7,060 bases of DNA from an uncultured Clostridia bacterium (GTDB lineage: Bacteria; Bacillota; Clostridia; Oscillospirales; CAG-272): assembly GCA_904502015.1 (NCBI GenBank), contig CAJGEA010000099.1:1-7060 (forward strand). Direction: 5' to 3'. Below the pieces are notes generated by a model. That model was not told the DNA's origin and ran no database searches. It saw nothing but the letters and a program-made list of their open reading frames with translations. The number at the start of each line of letters is the position of its first letter. Within the stretch, counting starts at the first letter, position 1. This document shows, piece after piece, positions 1-6,598 of the stretch. Made by a program: the position numbers and the translations under genes.

Positions 1-19
1 AATCCAAATTTGAAAACCA

Positions 20-853
20 CTACCTGTTTTTTGTGACGGAAATATTCTCAAAAATGATGTGCTCGCCCTGCTTGCGGGCGGTCGCCGCCTCGTCCTCGAT
101 TCGCACCGTCCAGACGAATTTGGGCGCGCGGTACAGCCCCGTTGCAATTCTGACGGGTAGAGCGCGGCGGTCAATCTGATTGTAGGCAATGAAATTGGGG
201 TGGGCGACGGCATTGAGTGCCATAGCGGTGAGCGCCATGTGTACCGCGGTGTGCTTTTTCTTGTCGCGGCAGACGTTGGTGTAGAGCAAACCCGCGTAGA
301 CCTGCGGCAGGTGGCGGCGGATTCCGCGGAGCAAAAGGGGGTTAAAGGACTCCACGCAGTACGCGCCCTTGTAAGTAGCAAGAAGCAATGCCACCTTTTC
401 GCACAGCGCGGTGTTGAGATCCTCCCCCTTGAGCTCCACGAGCAGGGGCACGCGCCCGGCCACCAGCGATAGCACCTGCTCAAAGGTGGGGATGGTCTGG
501 TCGCTGTCAGAGAGGCGGAGGGCGGTCAATTCTGCGGCATCCAGCTCGCTGAGTTTCTCTTCCCTGCCCGTCATGCGGACGAGGGTATAATCGTGGAACA
601 CCATGACGGTGCCGTCACGGGAAAGCTGAACGTCCAGTTCAATCCCCACGCCCGCCCGACACGCCAGCTCAAAGGCAGAAAGGGAATTTTCGGGGATACC
701 GTCACCATGCAAGCCGCGGTGGGCATAATCGCACAAGAGGGCTTTGTTCTGAGGTTTGCGGGCTCGGGGACGAACGAGGACGACCAAATATACAAGGGCA
801 AGCGCGGCGAGGATCGTCAAAGCAATACCGCCCGCTATAATGTAACCGCCCAT
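20..853 (-). CDS. Membrane-anchored glycerophosphodiester phosphodiesterase (GDPD family)
   Basis: This enzyme is predicted to hydrolyse glycerophosphodiesters (deacylated phospholipid headgroups) to glycerol 3-phosphate and an alcohol. Taking the ATG at 853, the protein is 277 aa: a single N-terminal membrane segment (about residues 5-27), a basic stretch RPRARK, then a GDPD TIM barrel. Family motifs are all visible: AHRG (catalytic H45, R46), PENS (E55), ELDVQLSRDG (metal ligands E72, D74), FHD (H87, the second catalytic His), PTFEQVL, LVELKG (E140, K142), ESFNP, and VWTV near the end. The C-terminus closes with HIIFENI where many members have a GIITDxP motif, a mild divergence. An upstream in-frame ATG at 922 would overlap the transporter gene by 68 bases and put a polar stretch before the membrane helix, so I prefer 853. 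The ATG follows the transporter stop (TGA-T-ATG), so translation is probably coupled. The stop is TAG at 20-22. The family call is firm; the substrate is not known. Confidence 0.93.
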   Translation of the reverse strand: MGGYIIAGGIALTILAALALVYLVVLVRPRARKPQNKALLCDYAHRGLHGDGIPENSLSAFELACRAGVGIELDVQLSRDGTVMVFHDYTLVRMTGREEKLSELDAAELTALRLSDSDQTIPTFEQVLSLVAGRVPLLVELKGEDLNTALCEKVALLLATYKGAYCVESFNPLLLRGIRRHLPQVYAGLLYTNVCRDKKKHTAVHMALTAMALNAVAHPNFIAYNQIDRRALPVRIATGLYRAPKFVWTVRIEDEAATARKQGEHIIFENISVTKNR

Positions 854-854
854 A

Positions 855-2267
855 TCAATCCACGTCGAGGTGCTCAAGCACGCTCTTTTTCTCCAGAATT
901 TCGGCGTCACCGTGCTTGACAAACAACATGGTCACAAAGGAGAACATCACGAACGCCGCACCGAAGGCAAAGAACACGTTACGCATACCGCAGAGGTCGT
1001 ACAAGGCCCCCGACAGGATGGGCGCTACGATCTGCGCCGCCATGGAAGCGGTATAGTAGTAGCCCGTGTACTTGCCCACGTCGCCGCGCTTGGCCAGCTC
1101 GATCGCCATCGGGAAGGAATTGACGTTGATGGTCGCCCAGCCAATGCCCGCCAGAGAGAACACGGGGTACATAACCACCTCGGGTGTATCGGGGGTAATA
1201 AAATGACCGATGCCGAACGCCGCGGCGAGGATGAGCACGCCCGCGAGGATGGTCTTTCTGCGCCCGATCCGCGTGGCGATGATACCGACGGGCACGTAGG
1301 TCACGATGGCCGCCGCCTGCGCCACGATAAGGGTCAGGTTGAAGTCAAAATGCAGGATATTAGTGGCGTACACCGAATATTTACTGGTGATGGAGTTGTA
1401 GCCAATATACCACAGCGCGACCGAGGCAAGAATCAGGAGCAGCGAGGTCAGCTCGGATCGGGTGAGCTTGCCCCCGCCACAGACGGTTTCCTCCTGCGCG
1501 TCCGACGTACCCAGCCGACGGGTTTCCTCCGCCATTTCAGCCGCCCATTGGTTTTCCTTGACGCTGATGAGGAAGACCAAAAAGCCGACGAGCATCACGG
1601 CAATAACCGCGAAAACGTAGCCCGTGTACTGCATATATGTGTTTTTTGACGTGGCGAACACCATGCCCAGCACCAGAACGATGATGCCGCCTGCCGTACC
1701 CGTGAGGTTGATGATGGCGTTTGCCTTGGAGCGCAGGGGCTTGACGGTGACGTCGGGCATGAGCGCCACGGCGGGGGAGCGGAAGGTTGCCATAGCCAGA
1801 AGCGTCACCAGCAGAGTCGCCATGAAGCCCACGAAGGGCAAGGGGTTGGCCTGCGTCAACTCCACGGCCTTCTTCCGTGTGAACTCCATGAACTCATCAT
1901 CACTCATAGCCCCCTGCTGAATCTCGGGAATCTCTGCGGCGATTACACGGGCAAGCTGGAGATTGTCGATAAAGGTCAGCACCGCGAACGCGACCACCGC
2001 CACAATCGTGCCGATGAAGATGAAGGGCGTCCGCTTGCCGTATCGGGTATTGACCTTATCCGACAGCGCACCGAAAATGGGGAGCAGGAACACCGCCAGC
2101 ACGTTGTCGATGGACATGATCGCCCCCGACGCCGTTTGGGATAAGCCGAAATGATTGGTCAGGATGAGGGGCACGATGGCATCGTACGCCTGCCAGAAGG
2201 CGGTGATGAGAAAGAACGCCATGCCCACGAGCAGGACGCGCTTATAGTTGAGCTTCATGTGGTTCAT
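855..2267 (-). CDS. MFS transporter, SLC45/GPH-like (sugar or small-solute symporter)
   Basis: A 470-aa polytopic membrane protein, about 12 hydrophobic segments, of the major facilitator superfamily. The loop 2-3 signature is GALSDKVNTRYGKRTP (residues 66-81); the second half repeats it as ATRIGRRKT (331-339). The GKRTP form and the segment KYTGYYYTASMAAQIVAP (399-416) resemble the SLC45/sucrose-symporter-like branch often seen in Clostridia. A polar insertion of about 40 residues (about 103-142, with EIPEIQQ and FMEFTRKK) lies between segments 3 and 4, and a charged central loop (about 237-272) separates the two halves. The start at 2267 is chosen because a GAAGGGA ribosome binding site lies 12 bases upstream and the promoter at 2307-2335 lies inside any longer version. 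Longer in-frame versions starting at 2354 would begin in the preceding terminator. It is the first gene of an operon with the phosphodiesterase, so it may import that enzyme's substrate or handle its product (inference). The transported solute cannot be read from the sequence. Confidence 0.9.
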   Translation of the reverse strand: MNHMKLNYKRVLLVGMAFFLITAFWQAYDAIVPLILTNHFGLSQTASGAIMSIDNVLAVFLLPIFGALSDKVNTRYGKRTPFIFIGTIVAVVAFAVLTFIDNLQLARVIAAEIPEIQQGAMSDDEFMEFTRKKAVELTQANPLPFVGFMATLLVTLLAMATFRSPAVALMPDVTVKPLRSKANAIINLTGTAGGIIVLVLGMVFATSKNTYMQYTGYVFAVIAVMLVGFLVFLISVKENQWAAEMAEETRRLGTSDAQEETVCGGGKLTRSELTSLLLILASVALWYIGYNSITSKYSVYATNILHFDFNLTLIVAQAAAIVTYVPVGIIATRIGRRKTILAGVLILAAAFGIGHFITPDTPEVVMYPVFSLAGIGWATINVNSFPMAIELAKRGDVGKYTGYYYTASMAAQIVAPILSGALYDLCGMRNVFFAFGAAFVMFSFVTMLFVKHGDAEILEKKSVLEHLDVD

Positions 2268-2279
2268 ATCGGTAAACCG

Positions 2280-2286
2280 TCCCTTC
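2280..2286 (-). promoter_or_regulatory. Ribosome binding site of the MFS transporter gene
   Basis: GAAGGGA on the minus strand, 12 bases before the ATG at 2267. It decides the start in favour of Met at 2267 over the longer reading. The spacing is slightly long for Met at 2267 and would be 21 bases for the next Met at 2258. Confidence 0.65.
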
Positions 2287-2306
2287 TTTTTACGGATCTT
2301 TCTATT

Positions 2307-2335
2307 ACTATACCATAATTTTCCCAAAAACGCAA
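2307..2335 (-). promoter_or_regulatory. SigA-type promoter of the MFS-GDPD operon
   Basis: On the minus strand: -35 TTGCGT (2335-2330), a 17-base spacer, and -10 TATAGT (2312-2307) preceded by TGG, i.e. an extended -10. The -35 box matches the consensus in only its first three bases, which the extended -10 could offset. The predicted RNA start is near 2300, giving a leader of about 33 bases. It begins ten bases beyond the terminator of the upstream operon, so the MFS-GDPD pair looks like an independent transcription unit. Confidence 0.68.
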
Positions 2336-2344
2336 GAGAAATAC

Positions 2345-2375
2345 GAAAAATCACGGCAAGCAGAGCTTGCCGTGA
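2345..2375 (-). terminator. Rho-independent terminator of the YwaF/CrtO-like operon
   Basis: A perfect 11-bp inverted repeat (arms 2351-2361 and 2365-2375, TCACGGCAAGC and its complement) with a 3-base loop. On the minus strand it is followed by TTTTT (2350-2346 region) and starts only nine bases after the stop codon of the CrtO-like gene. Stem, loop and U-tract are all present, so this is a convincing intrinsic terminator on the minus strand. Confidence 0.9.
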
Positions 2376-2383
2376 ACCGTATT

Positions 2384-2917
2384 CTATTTAGTTTTTTCTT
2401 TCCGCTTGTTCGCCATCGCGAGGATACGCGGGCGGTTATAGCGTTGCAGGATGACAAACGTAAGGTCGATCCATGCCGCCGCAACCGACGTGAGGATAAA
2501 TATCACGGGCTCACCGAATCGGGGAATCAGCAAAAGCGGTGCAAAGCTGAACACCATAATGATCTCGTGAACCACCTCGGCCTGGCAGGTTGCCTGCGCC
2601 AGCTCCTCCCACGAATGCTCACGGAGAGAAAAGGTGTCGGGGGCGTAGGTTGGCACGTGGTGCTTCCACTTGCTCACCCCCAGCCGCGCGTACAATTTCG
2701 CCTCAAACCGCAGAGGGCGGAACCAGCGTCGGTTGACGTTCATGTGGTTGCGGAAGATGGCGTGGATGGAAAATCCAACGAGAAGACGCATGACAAAATG
2801 GTAGGCAAACACGCCAAAGGTGATACATAGCGCCAGGATCACCGCATTCGGCGCGATCACATGCACCGTAAGGAACAAACCGAACAGCGCGGTGCTGACC
2901 GCCGTGAGGACAAGCAT
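2384..2917 (-). CDS. CrtO-like membrane acyltransferase (glycosyl-4,4'-diaponeurosporenoate acyltransferase family)
   Basis: A 177-aa membrane protein. From memory it resembles Staphylococcus aureus CrtO, the acyltransferase that puts the final fatty acyl chain on staphyloxanthin. Shared landmarks: WF (W65, F66), LGVSKWKHHVP (79-89; CrtO has a similar RKWKH), an AEVVH segment with H117 (CrtO has AELIH), and near the C-terminus LQRYNRPR (157-164; CrtO has VQRYNRPR). Hydrophobic segments lie at about 3-22, 25-50, 118-133 and 138-157; the C-terminus is very basic (KRKEKTK). The start at 2917 is supported by GAGG six bases upstream, overlapping the stop of the preceding gene; the longer in-frame reading from 3034 would run over the YwaF-like gene. 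No carotenoid genes are in the window, and homologues are widespread in Clostridia lacking visible carotenoid pathways, so the acceptor here is probably some other lipid or glycolipid. The family assignment is good; the substrate is unknown. Confidence 0.82.
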   Translation of the reverse strand: MLVLTAVSTALFGLFLTVHVIAPNAVILALCITFGVFAYHFVMRLLVGFSIHAIFRNHMNVNRRWFRPLRFEAKLYARLGVSKWKHHVPTYAPDTFSLREHSWEELAQATCQAEVVHEIIMVFSFAPLLLIPRFGEPVIFILTSVAAAWIDLTFVILQRYNRPRILAMANKRKEKTK

Positions 2918-2923
2918 CAGCCG

Positions 2924-2927
2924 CCTC
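2924..2927 (-). promoter_or_regulatory. Ribosome binding site of the CrtO-like gene, overlapping the upstream stop
   Basis: GAGG on the minus strand overlaps the TGA stop (2928-2926) of the YwaF-like gene, reading TTGAGG, and lies six bases before the ATG at 2917. The arrangement fixes the start of the CrtO-like gene and suggests translational coupling between the two genes. Confidence 0.65.
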
Positions 2928-3711
2928 AAGCTGCATTCTCCTTTTTGCGACGACCGAGCAGGAAGTAAGTGCCGTAAAACGCCGAGATATACAGCAGGAA
3001 CAACAGCACCACGGCGCAAGGATACAGCACGCAATGCCCGCCGACCCAGTTATATACGATGTCGTAGGGCGTACCGTCTCCCCGCATGAGGAACATATAA
3101 TTGTAATCAATCAACACGTTCGCCACATAGGCGGCAATGCACGCACCGCAGAGGATGGCAAAAGTGATACCGATGTTTTTGCGCTTCATGCTCGCCATGC
3201 CCGACACCGCGATGTAGAGCGACGAGAAGCCCGAGATGCAGTGGGTCACACCCGACACCACGTTATCAAAGCACAGAACGGGATAGCAGGCGTAGTTCTG
3301 CCCTGCCCCGTAGGTACCGAGGATGGCGCCGAGGATGCCGAAAATAAACACGAAATCCAGCGCCGCCTCCTTAACGCGTCCCTTTGAGAAGGCCGCCAGC
3401 GGCAGGGTGATCAGTTGAATACTGCAAAGGAACAGCGGCAGCTCGTAGAGCCAGCCCATAGGATCATGGCCTCGGATACACATGAGCACAATCTTGAAGA
3501 TCTCCAGCGCATCAATGGCGATCGCCGCAAAGATCAGCACGCGGTTGCGCGCCGACATGGATCTTTCCCGATTGCGAAGCCCCAGCACCACCGCCAGCGC
3601 GATCATGATCACAACGAGGGTAGTCACGAATGTAAGGTGCTGCCACGAAAGGTAGCCCTCGGGCTCACGCTGATATCCGCCGAAACCGAAAAATTCTTTT
3701 ATATAATTCAT
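2926..3711 (-). CDS. YwaF/TIGR02206-like integral membrane protein (TMEM164 superfamily)
   Basis: A 261-aa protein with about six to seven membrane segments (roughly 25-45, 57-79, 88-106, 117-137, 150-171, 179-202, 226-253). It matches the bacterial YwaF family (TIGR02206): ELPLFLCSIQL (residues 90-100, with the family's conserved Cys at 96), a conserved-looking His at 157 in GVTHCISG, and the NVLIDYNYMFLMRGDGTP block (198-215) that typifies these proteins. The eukaryotic relative TMEM164 has been reported as a lipid acyltransferase with a Cys/His active site; the bacterial members are uncharacterised, so an acyl-transfer role here is inference. The ATG at 3711 has GGAG eight bases upstream and a strong promoter behind it. 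The basic C-terminus (GRRKKENAA) is probably cytoplasmic. It is the first gene of an operon with the CrtO-like acyltransferase, eight bases apart, which supports a shared lipid-related task. Confidence 0.87.
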   Translation of the reverse strand: MNYIKEFFGFGGYQREPEGYLSWQHLTFVTTLVVIMIALAVVLGLRNRERSMSARNRVLIFAAIAIDALEIFKIVLMCIRGHDPMGWLYELPLFLCSIQLITLPLAAFSKGRVKEAALDFVFIFGILGAILGTYGAGQNYACYPVLCFDNVVSGVTHCISGFSSLYIAVSGMASMKRKNIGITFAILCGACIAAYVANVLIDYNYMFLMRGDGTPYDIVYNWVGGHCVLYPCAVVLLFLLYISAFYGTYFLLGRRKKENAA

Positions 3712-3781
3712 GATTCATTCTCCGTGCGAAAAGTGTTGTCCCACAGCAGGGAGCGTAAGGATGACAAAAAATGACAAGTAC

Positions 3782-3810
3782 ATTATAGCACAACCGACGG
3801 CGTTTGTACA
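3782..3810 (-). promoter_or_regulatory. SigA-type promoter of the YwaF/CrtO-like operon
   Basis: On the minus strand: -35 TGTACA (3810-3805, four of six consensus bases), a 17-base spacer, and a perfect -10 TATAAT (3787-3782) preceded by TGC, an extended -10. The expected RNA start is near 3775, giving a leader of about 64 bases that contains two tandem TTGTCAT-like copies and a later GACAA. I see no recognisable riboswitch in it. Confidence 0.82.
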
Positions 3811-3844
3811 GAGGATTTTCAAAATTTCATCAAATAAAATTCAC

Positions 3845-3879
3845 AAAAGAGATCCCCGACAGGCGCGGGCCTGTCGGGG
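3845..3879 (-). terminator. Intrinsic terminator after the alpha-mannosidase gene
   Basis: A perfect 10-bp GC-rich inverted repeat (CCCCGACAGG at 3854-3863 and CCTGTCGGGG at 3870-3879) around a 6-base loop, starting about 20 bases past the mannosidase stop codon. On the minus strand the stem is followed by ATCTCTTTTG, so the U-tract is broken and short, but the stem is strong. Confidence 0.78.
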
Positions 3880-3900
3880 CAGAAGCGATACAATGATCCG

Positions 3901-6405
3901 TTACACGGGGCGCTCCAAAAGATTGGTTTCCACCAGCTTACCGTCCGAGAGCAGGAATGTCTTGATCTCATACTTCGTAAAGGTCACGGGAGCATCCACG
4001 CCCATAGGCGCGGAGATCAGGCGGCAGGTCGCCGCATCGGGGGTGGGGTTGAACAGGCGAACCGTCCACGCCCCCTCACAGGTATCCGATTTCTTGAGCG
4101 CGCTCATGACCACGGTGTCGCCCTCCAGCTTGACCAGCGCGGGGGCGGGAGTGCAACCGTCGGTTCCCGCGGGGAAGAAGGACAGCACCATAGGCGATTC
4201 GTTATAGCCCTGCGCGGCAATGGCATTGGACGTGTTCTCACGCCCGAAGGTAAGGCACAGGTCAAACAGCCGCTCACCCTGCTCGATGTAAGGCGAATAG
4301 CGATCCTGCGGCAGGGGCTTCAGCGGGCCGAGGGGATGCGCAAGATAGGCGGGCGCACGCATGAGGGACACCAGCACGTTTTTCTCGTCTACCGAGTAAC
4401 CGTAGCTGCCTCGGTTGTAGATATTGATATCCAGATCGCGATCCTGTCCCTGCTCGGCTCGGATGTAGCGCTGCTGAACGTTCTCTCTCCAGCGTGCCTT
4501 GGTAGGCTCCTCGCCGAAGGCCACGTCGGATACAATGGCATCGGGGGTATGCAAACAAGGAATCGCCAGCTTATAGAATTTCTTTTTGCAGGAATTGTCG
4601 ATACGGACGTTCACGTCAATGGAATGACGGAGCTTGGAGAGCTTATAGCGCACAACCGCCTTGGAGGTTTCGTAGCCGAACACCGCCTCCACCACAGTAC
4701 GAACAGCGCCGTCCTCCACGATGCGTACCGAAGGAATGACGTTGTCCAGCGCCGAAAACTGCGTGCCCTCCTCGGGAGAGAGCAAGGTAAAGCGGCCGAT
4801 CCTGTTGTTCCACGAAAGGGAGTTCATGGTCCAGGGGTCTTCGTCGTCGGCGAACACGTCAATGGACAGCGCCCCCTCGGACAGATAACTCCTGCCGTCT
4901 GCTACCACCGAGTCGATAAGTCCCGTGGTCTTGCTGATGCGCACCTGCATCCCGCCGTGATCAAAGACAAAGTGACTGTCATCACCGCCGAGGGTGGGGG
5001 TGGGGGTGGGCTTGCGCTCGATCTCGTAGAGCTTGCAATCAAATCTGCTGACCTGCATGGGGGGCAGGGTGGCGTGGAACGCGACGCGCTTGCGCCAGTC
5101 CAGCGGGATGTTGGAGTTCTCCTTCTCCACCTGCGTAGGCAGGCAGGTGTCACCGCTGTATACGTCGCCAACCGTGAAGGTTCCCTTCCAGTTCTGGTCA
5201 GCCAGCATGAACTCGCACTCAAAATCCCCCTCTACGGGATAGGGATGGGGGTTGTAGGCAATAATGGGGATCTCACCGTCGGCAGCAGGCTTCTCACACG
5301 CGCTGAGGCGGAAGAAGGCGCGCGCCTTGATGCGGGAGAGAATCTCCAGGCCGTGATCCAGCATACGAACACACATTTCCTCCACGGGCTGAATCGACGA
5401 GCCGGGGATGGCATCGTGGAACTGGATGGTAAGCATATCGTACAGCACCTCGCCCAGCTCCCTCTCAGGGTAGGCGAAATCGGTGGTAGCCGCCAGTTGG
5501 GCGCACATCTTCTCGCACACGAACAGCTCGTTCTCGATCCGGCGGTACTTCTGCTTGATACGAACCTGGCTGGTGTAGCAGCCGGGCGCCCAGGTATTGA
5601 GGTCGCCGTGATGCTCGGGAAGCTCCATGCCCGACTCACGGACGGCGGCAAAATAGTCCTCGGGGGTGGAGTGAATGACGGTCACGCCGTCCTCACGGGC
5701 CCACACGTCCAGCTTTTCGTTGATATCCCGAATGTCCTTGAAGGAGGGGCCGCCACCATGGTTGCCCACGCCCCACAGGCAGATGTGAACGGGCAACTGA
5801 CGCTCGGTTTGCTCCTTGACGTGGTTATCCACCTTGCCCACCGCGTTGCCACGGGGGGAATTGTAACCCACGGGAGAACGCGCGCCCGTGACGGTGGATC
5901 CGTCATAGCCCACCCACGTGAACACGTCGGCAGGCAGGGGACAATCGTTCTGCGAGGGGCGGACGAACATATAGCTATCAAAGCCCGATTTCGCCAGAAT
6001 CTGAACCAGTCCGCGGGTGTGGCCGAACGGGTCGAAATTGATGGCGGTGGTGGGTTCGACATCGAATTTCTCCTTAAAATACCGTCTGCCGTACCCAATG
6101 TTGCGGACGAAGCCCTCGCCCGAGGGCATATTGCAATCGGGCTGGAGGTGCCAGCCGCCCATGATGTGCCACTTGCCAAGCTTTACAAGCTCCTGAATTT
6201 CACAAAACAGCGCGGGCTCATATTCCTCGACCCACATATACAGAATTGCCTCATTATGGCAGAAAATATAGGAGTCAAACTCGCGGCAGAATTTGGCCGC
6301 CACGCGGAAGGTAGACAGCGCCTCGGCAGCCCCCTCCTCCCACTCCCATTGCCACATGGGGTCAATGTGCGCATTACTGATCAGATGCAGTTCTTTTTTA
6401 TCCAT
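3901..6405 (-). CDS. Glycoside hydrolase family 38 alpha-mannosidase
   Basis: An 834-aa retaining alpha-mannosidase expected to release alpha-linked mannose from oligosaccharides; there is no signal peptide, so it should act in the cytoplasm on imported glycans. The N-terminal catalytic domain opens with SNAHIDPMWQWEW, giving zinc ligands H13 and D15. NFDPFGHTRG (123-132) holds the predicted nucleophile D125, also a zinc ligand. GVGNHGGGPS (212-221) is the usual glycine-rich loop, and QFHDAIPGSS (328-337) supplies the fourth zinc ligand, H330. A helical middle domain spans about 270-365 and a large beta-rich C-terminal region (with DPWTMNSLSW) completes the family's normal layout; the length is typical. 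A PTPTPT linker (466-471) sits between beta domains. The ATG at 6405 follows a very strong ribosome binding site, GGGAGGAA (6420-6413), seven bases upstream. The gene has its own promoter and terminator, so it is a single-gene unit. No transporter or mannose-6-phosphate gene accompanies it. The exact linkage preference cannot be told. Confidence 0.95.
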   Translation of the reverse strand: MDKKELHLISNAHIDPMWQWEWEEGAAEALSTFRVAAKFCREFDSYIFCHNEAILYMWVEEYEPALFCEIQELVKLGKWHIMGGWHLQPDCNMPSGEGFVRNIGYGRRYFKEKFDVEPTTAINFDPFGHTRGLVQILAKSGFDSYMFVRPSQNDCPLPADVFTWVGYDGSTVTGARSPVGYNSPRGNAVGKVDNHVKEQTERQLPVHICLWGVGNHGGGPSFKDIRDINEKLDVWAREDGVTVIHSTPEDYFAAVRESGMELPEHHGDLNTWAPGCYTSQVRIKQKYRRIENELFVCEKMCAQLAATTDFAYPERELGEVLYDMLTIQFHDAIPGSSIQPVEEMCVRMLDHGLEILSRIKARAFFRLSACEKPAADGEIPIIAYNPHPYPVEGDFECEFMLADQNWKGTFTVGDVYSGDTCLPTQVEKENSNIPLDWRKRVAFHATLPPMQVSRFDCKLYEIERKPTPTPTLGGDDSHFVFDHGGMQVRISKTTGLIDSVVADGRSYLSEGALSIDVFADDEDPWTMNSLSWNNRIGRFTLLSPEEGTQFSALDNVIPSVRIVEDGAVRTVVEAVFGYETSKAVVRYKLSKLRHSIDVNVRIDNSCKKKFYKLAIPCLHTPDAIVSDVAFGEEPTKARWRENVQQRYIRAEQGQDRDLDINIYNRGSYGYSVDEKNVLVSLMRAPAYLAHPLGPLKPLPQDRYSPYIEQGERLFDLCLTFGRENTSNAIAAQGYNESPMVLSFFPAGTDGCTPAPALVKLEGDTVVMSALKKSDTCEGAWTVRLFNPTPDAATCRLISAPMGVDAPVTFTKYEIKTFLLSDGKLVETNLLERPV
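4992..5010 (+). other. Candidate G-quadruplex motif inside the mannosidase gene
   Basis: Four G-runs (3, 5, 5 and 3 Gs) separated by single T bases lie on the plus strand, which is the template strand of the mannosidase gene. Single-base loops favour a very stable parallel quadruplex. In protein it encodes the PTPTPT linker, so a simple CCCCCA/proline-threonine repeat explains the sequence without any regulatory role. Confidence 0.6.
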
Positions 6406-6463
6406 AGCAGTATTCCTCCCGATGGGAAATCAGCACCGAAGCGGCGACTTGGTCAATACTTGA

Positions 6464-6492
6464 ATTGTACCATATTAGGAGGAAAAAGTCAA
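6464..6492 (-). promoter_or_regulatory. SigA-type promoter of the alpha-mannosidase gene
   Basis: On the minus strand: -35 TTGACT (6492-6487), a 17-base spacer, and -10 TACAAT (6469-6464) preceded by TGG, an extended -10. The predicted RNA start is near 6457, leaving a leader of about 51 bases. It is back-to-back with the plus-strand promoter at 6532-6560, with 39 bases between the two -35 boxes, so a regulator bound between them could affect both. Confidence 0.82.
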
Positions 6493-6526
6493 GACGAAAG
6501 ATCGCTTTTCCGGCGCCGCGGCAATC

Positions 6527-6545
6527 ACGTATTGACAAAATACGT
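6527..6545. promoter_or_regulatory. Inverted repeat, candidate operator over the plus-strand -35 box
   Basis: ACGTATT (6527-6533) and AATACGT (6539-6545) form a perfect 7-bp inverted repeat with a 5-base centre. The repeat overlaps the -35 element of the plus-strand promoter, the place where a repressor would block RNA polymerase. It does not have the central CG of LacI-type operators, and no regulator gene is in the window, so the binding protein is unknown. Confidence 0.45.
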
Positions 6546-6560
6546 ACCGTGTGTTATAAT
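6532..6560 (+). promoter_or_regulatory. Perfect-consensus SigA promoter of the GH43 lipoprotein remnant
   Basis: TTGACA (6532-6537), a 17-base spacer, and TATAAT (6555-6560), both boxes exact, with a TGT extended -10. It is the strongest-looking promoter in the window. The RNA should start near 6567, and the leader carries GGAGAGGTG (6580-6588) about ten bases before the ATG at 6599. It now drives a broken gene. Confidence 0.88.
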
Positions 6561-6598
6561 TAGGCTGTAAATGTATACTGGAGAGGTGTACCCCAAAA

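Noticed and set aside
854..922. Longer N-terminus for the GDPD gene
   Set aside because: It overlaps the end of the transporter gene and places a polar stretch ahead of the membrane anchor; the ATG at 853 directly follows the transporter stop.
870..1649. A 259-codon open frame on the plus strand
   Set aside because: It is antisense to the MFS transporter and its translation is very rich in His, Arg, Asp and Gly, as expected for the complement of a membrane protein gene.
2918..3034. Longer N-terminus for the CrtO-like gene
   Set aside because: It would overlap the YwaF-like gene by 109 bases, gives an Arg-rich non-family extension, and lacks the GAGG site that serves the ATG at 2917.
3712..3781. 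Possible riboswitch or attenuator in the YwaF-like leader
   Set aside because: Only short TTGTC/GACAA pairings and a direct repeat are present; the leader is about 64 bases and matches no riboswitch class I know.
6406..6460. AGTATT (6460-6455) pairing with AATACT near the mannosidase ribosome binding site
   Set aside because: A 6-bp AT-rich pairing over some 40 bases is weak and expected by chance.
4336..6570. A 744-codon open frame on the plus strand
   Set aside because: It is wholly antisense to the GH38 gene over most of its length, its translation is rich in Gly, His, Val and Arg with no recognisable domain, and the minus-strand reading has every GH38 active-site motif. It is a codon-bias shadow.
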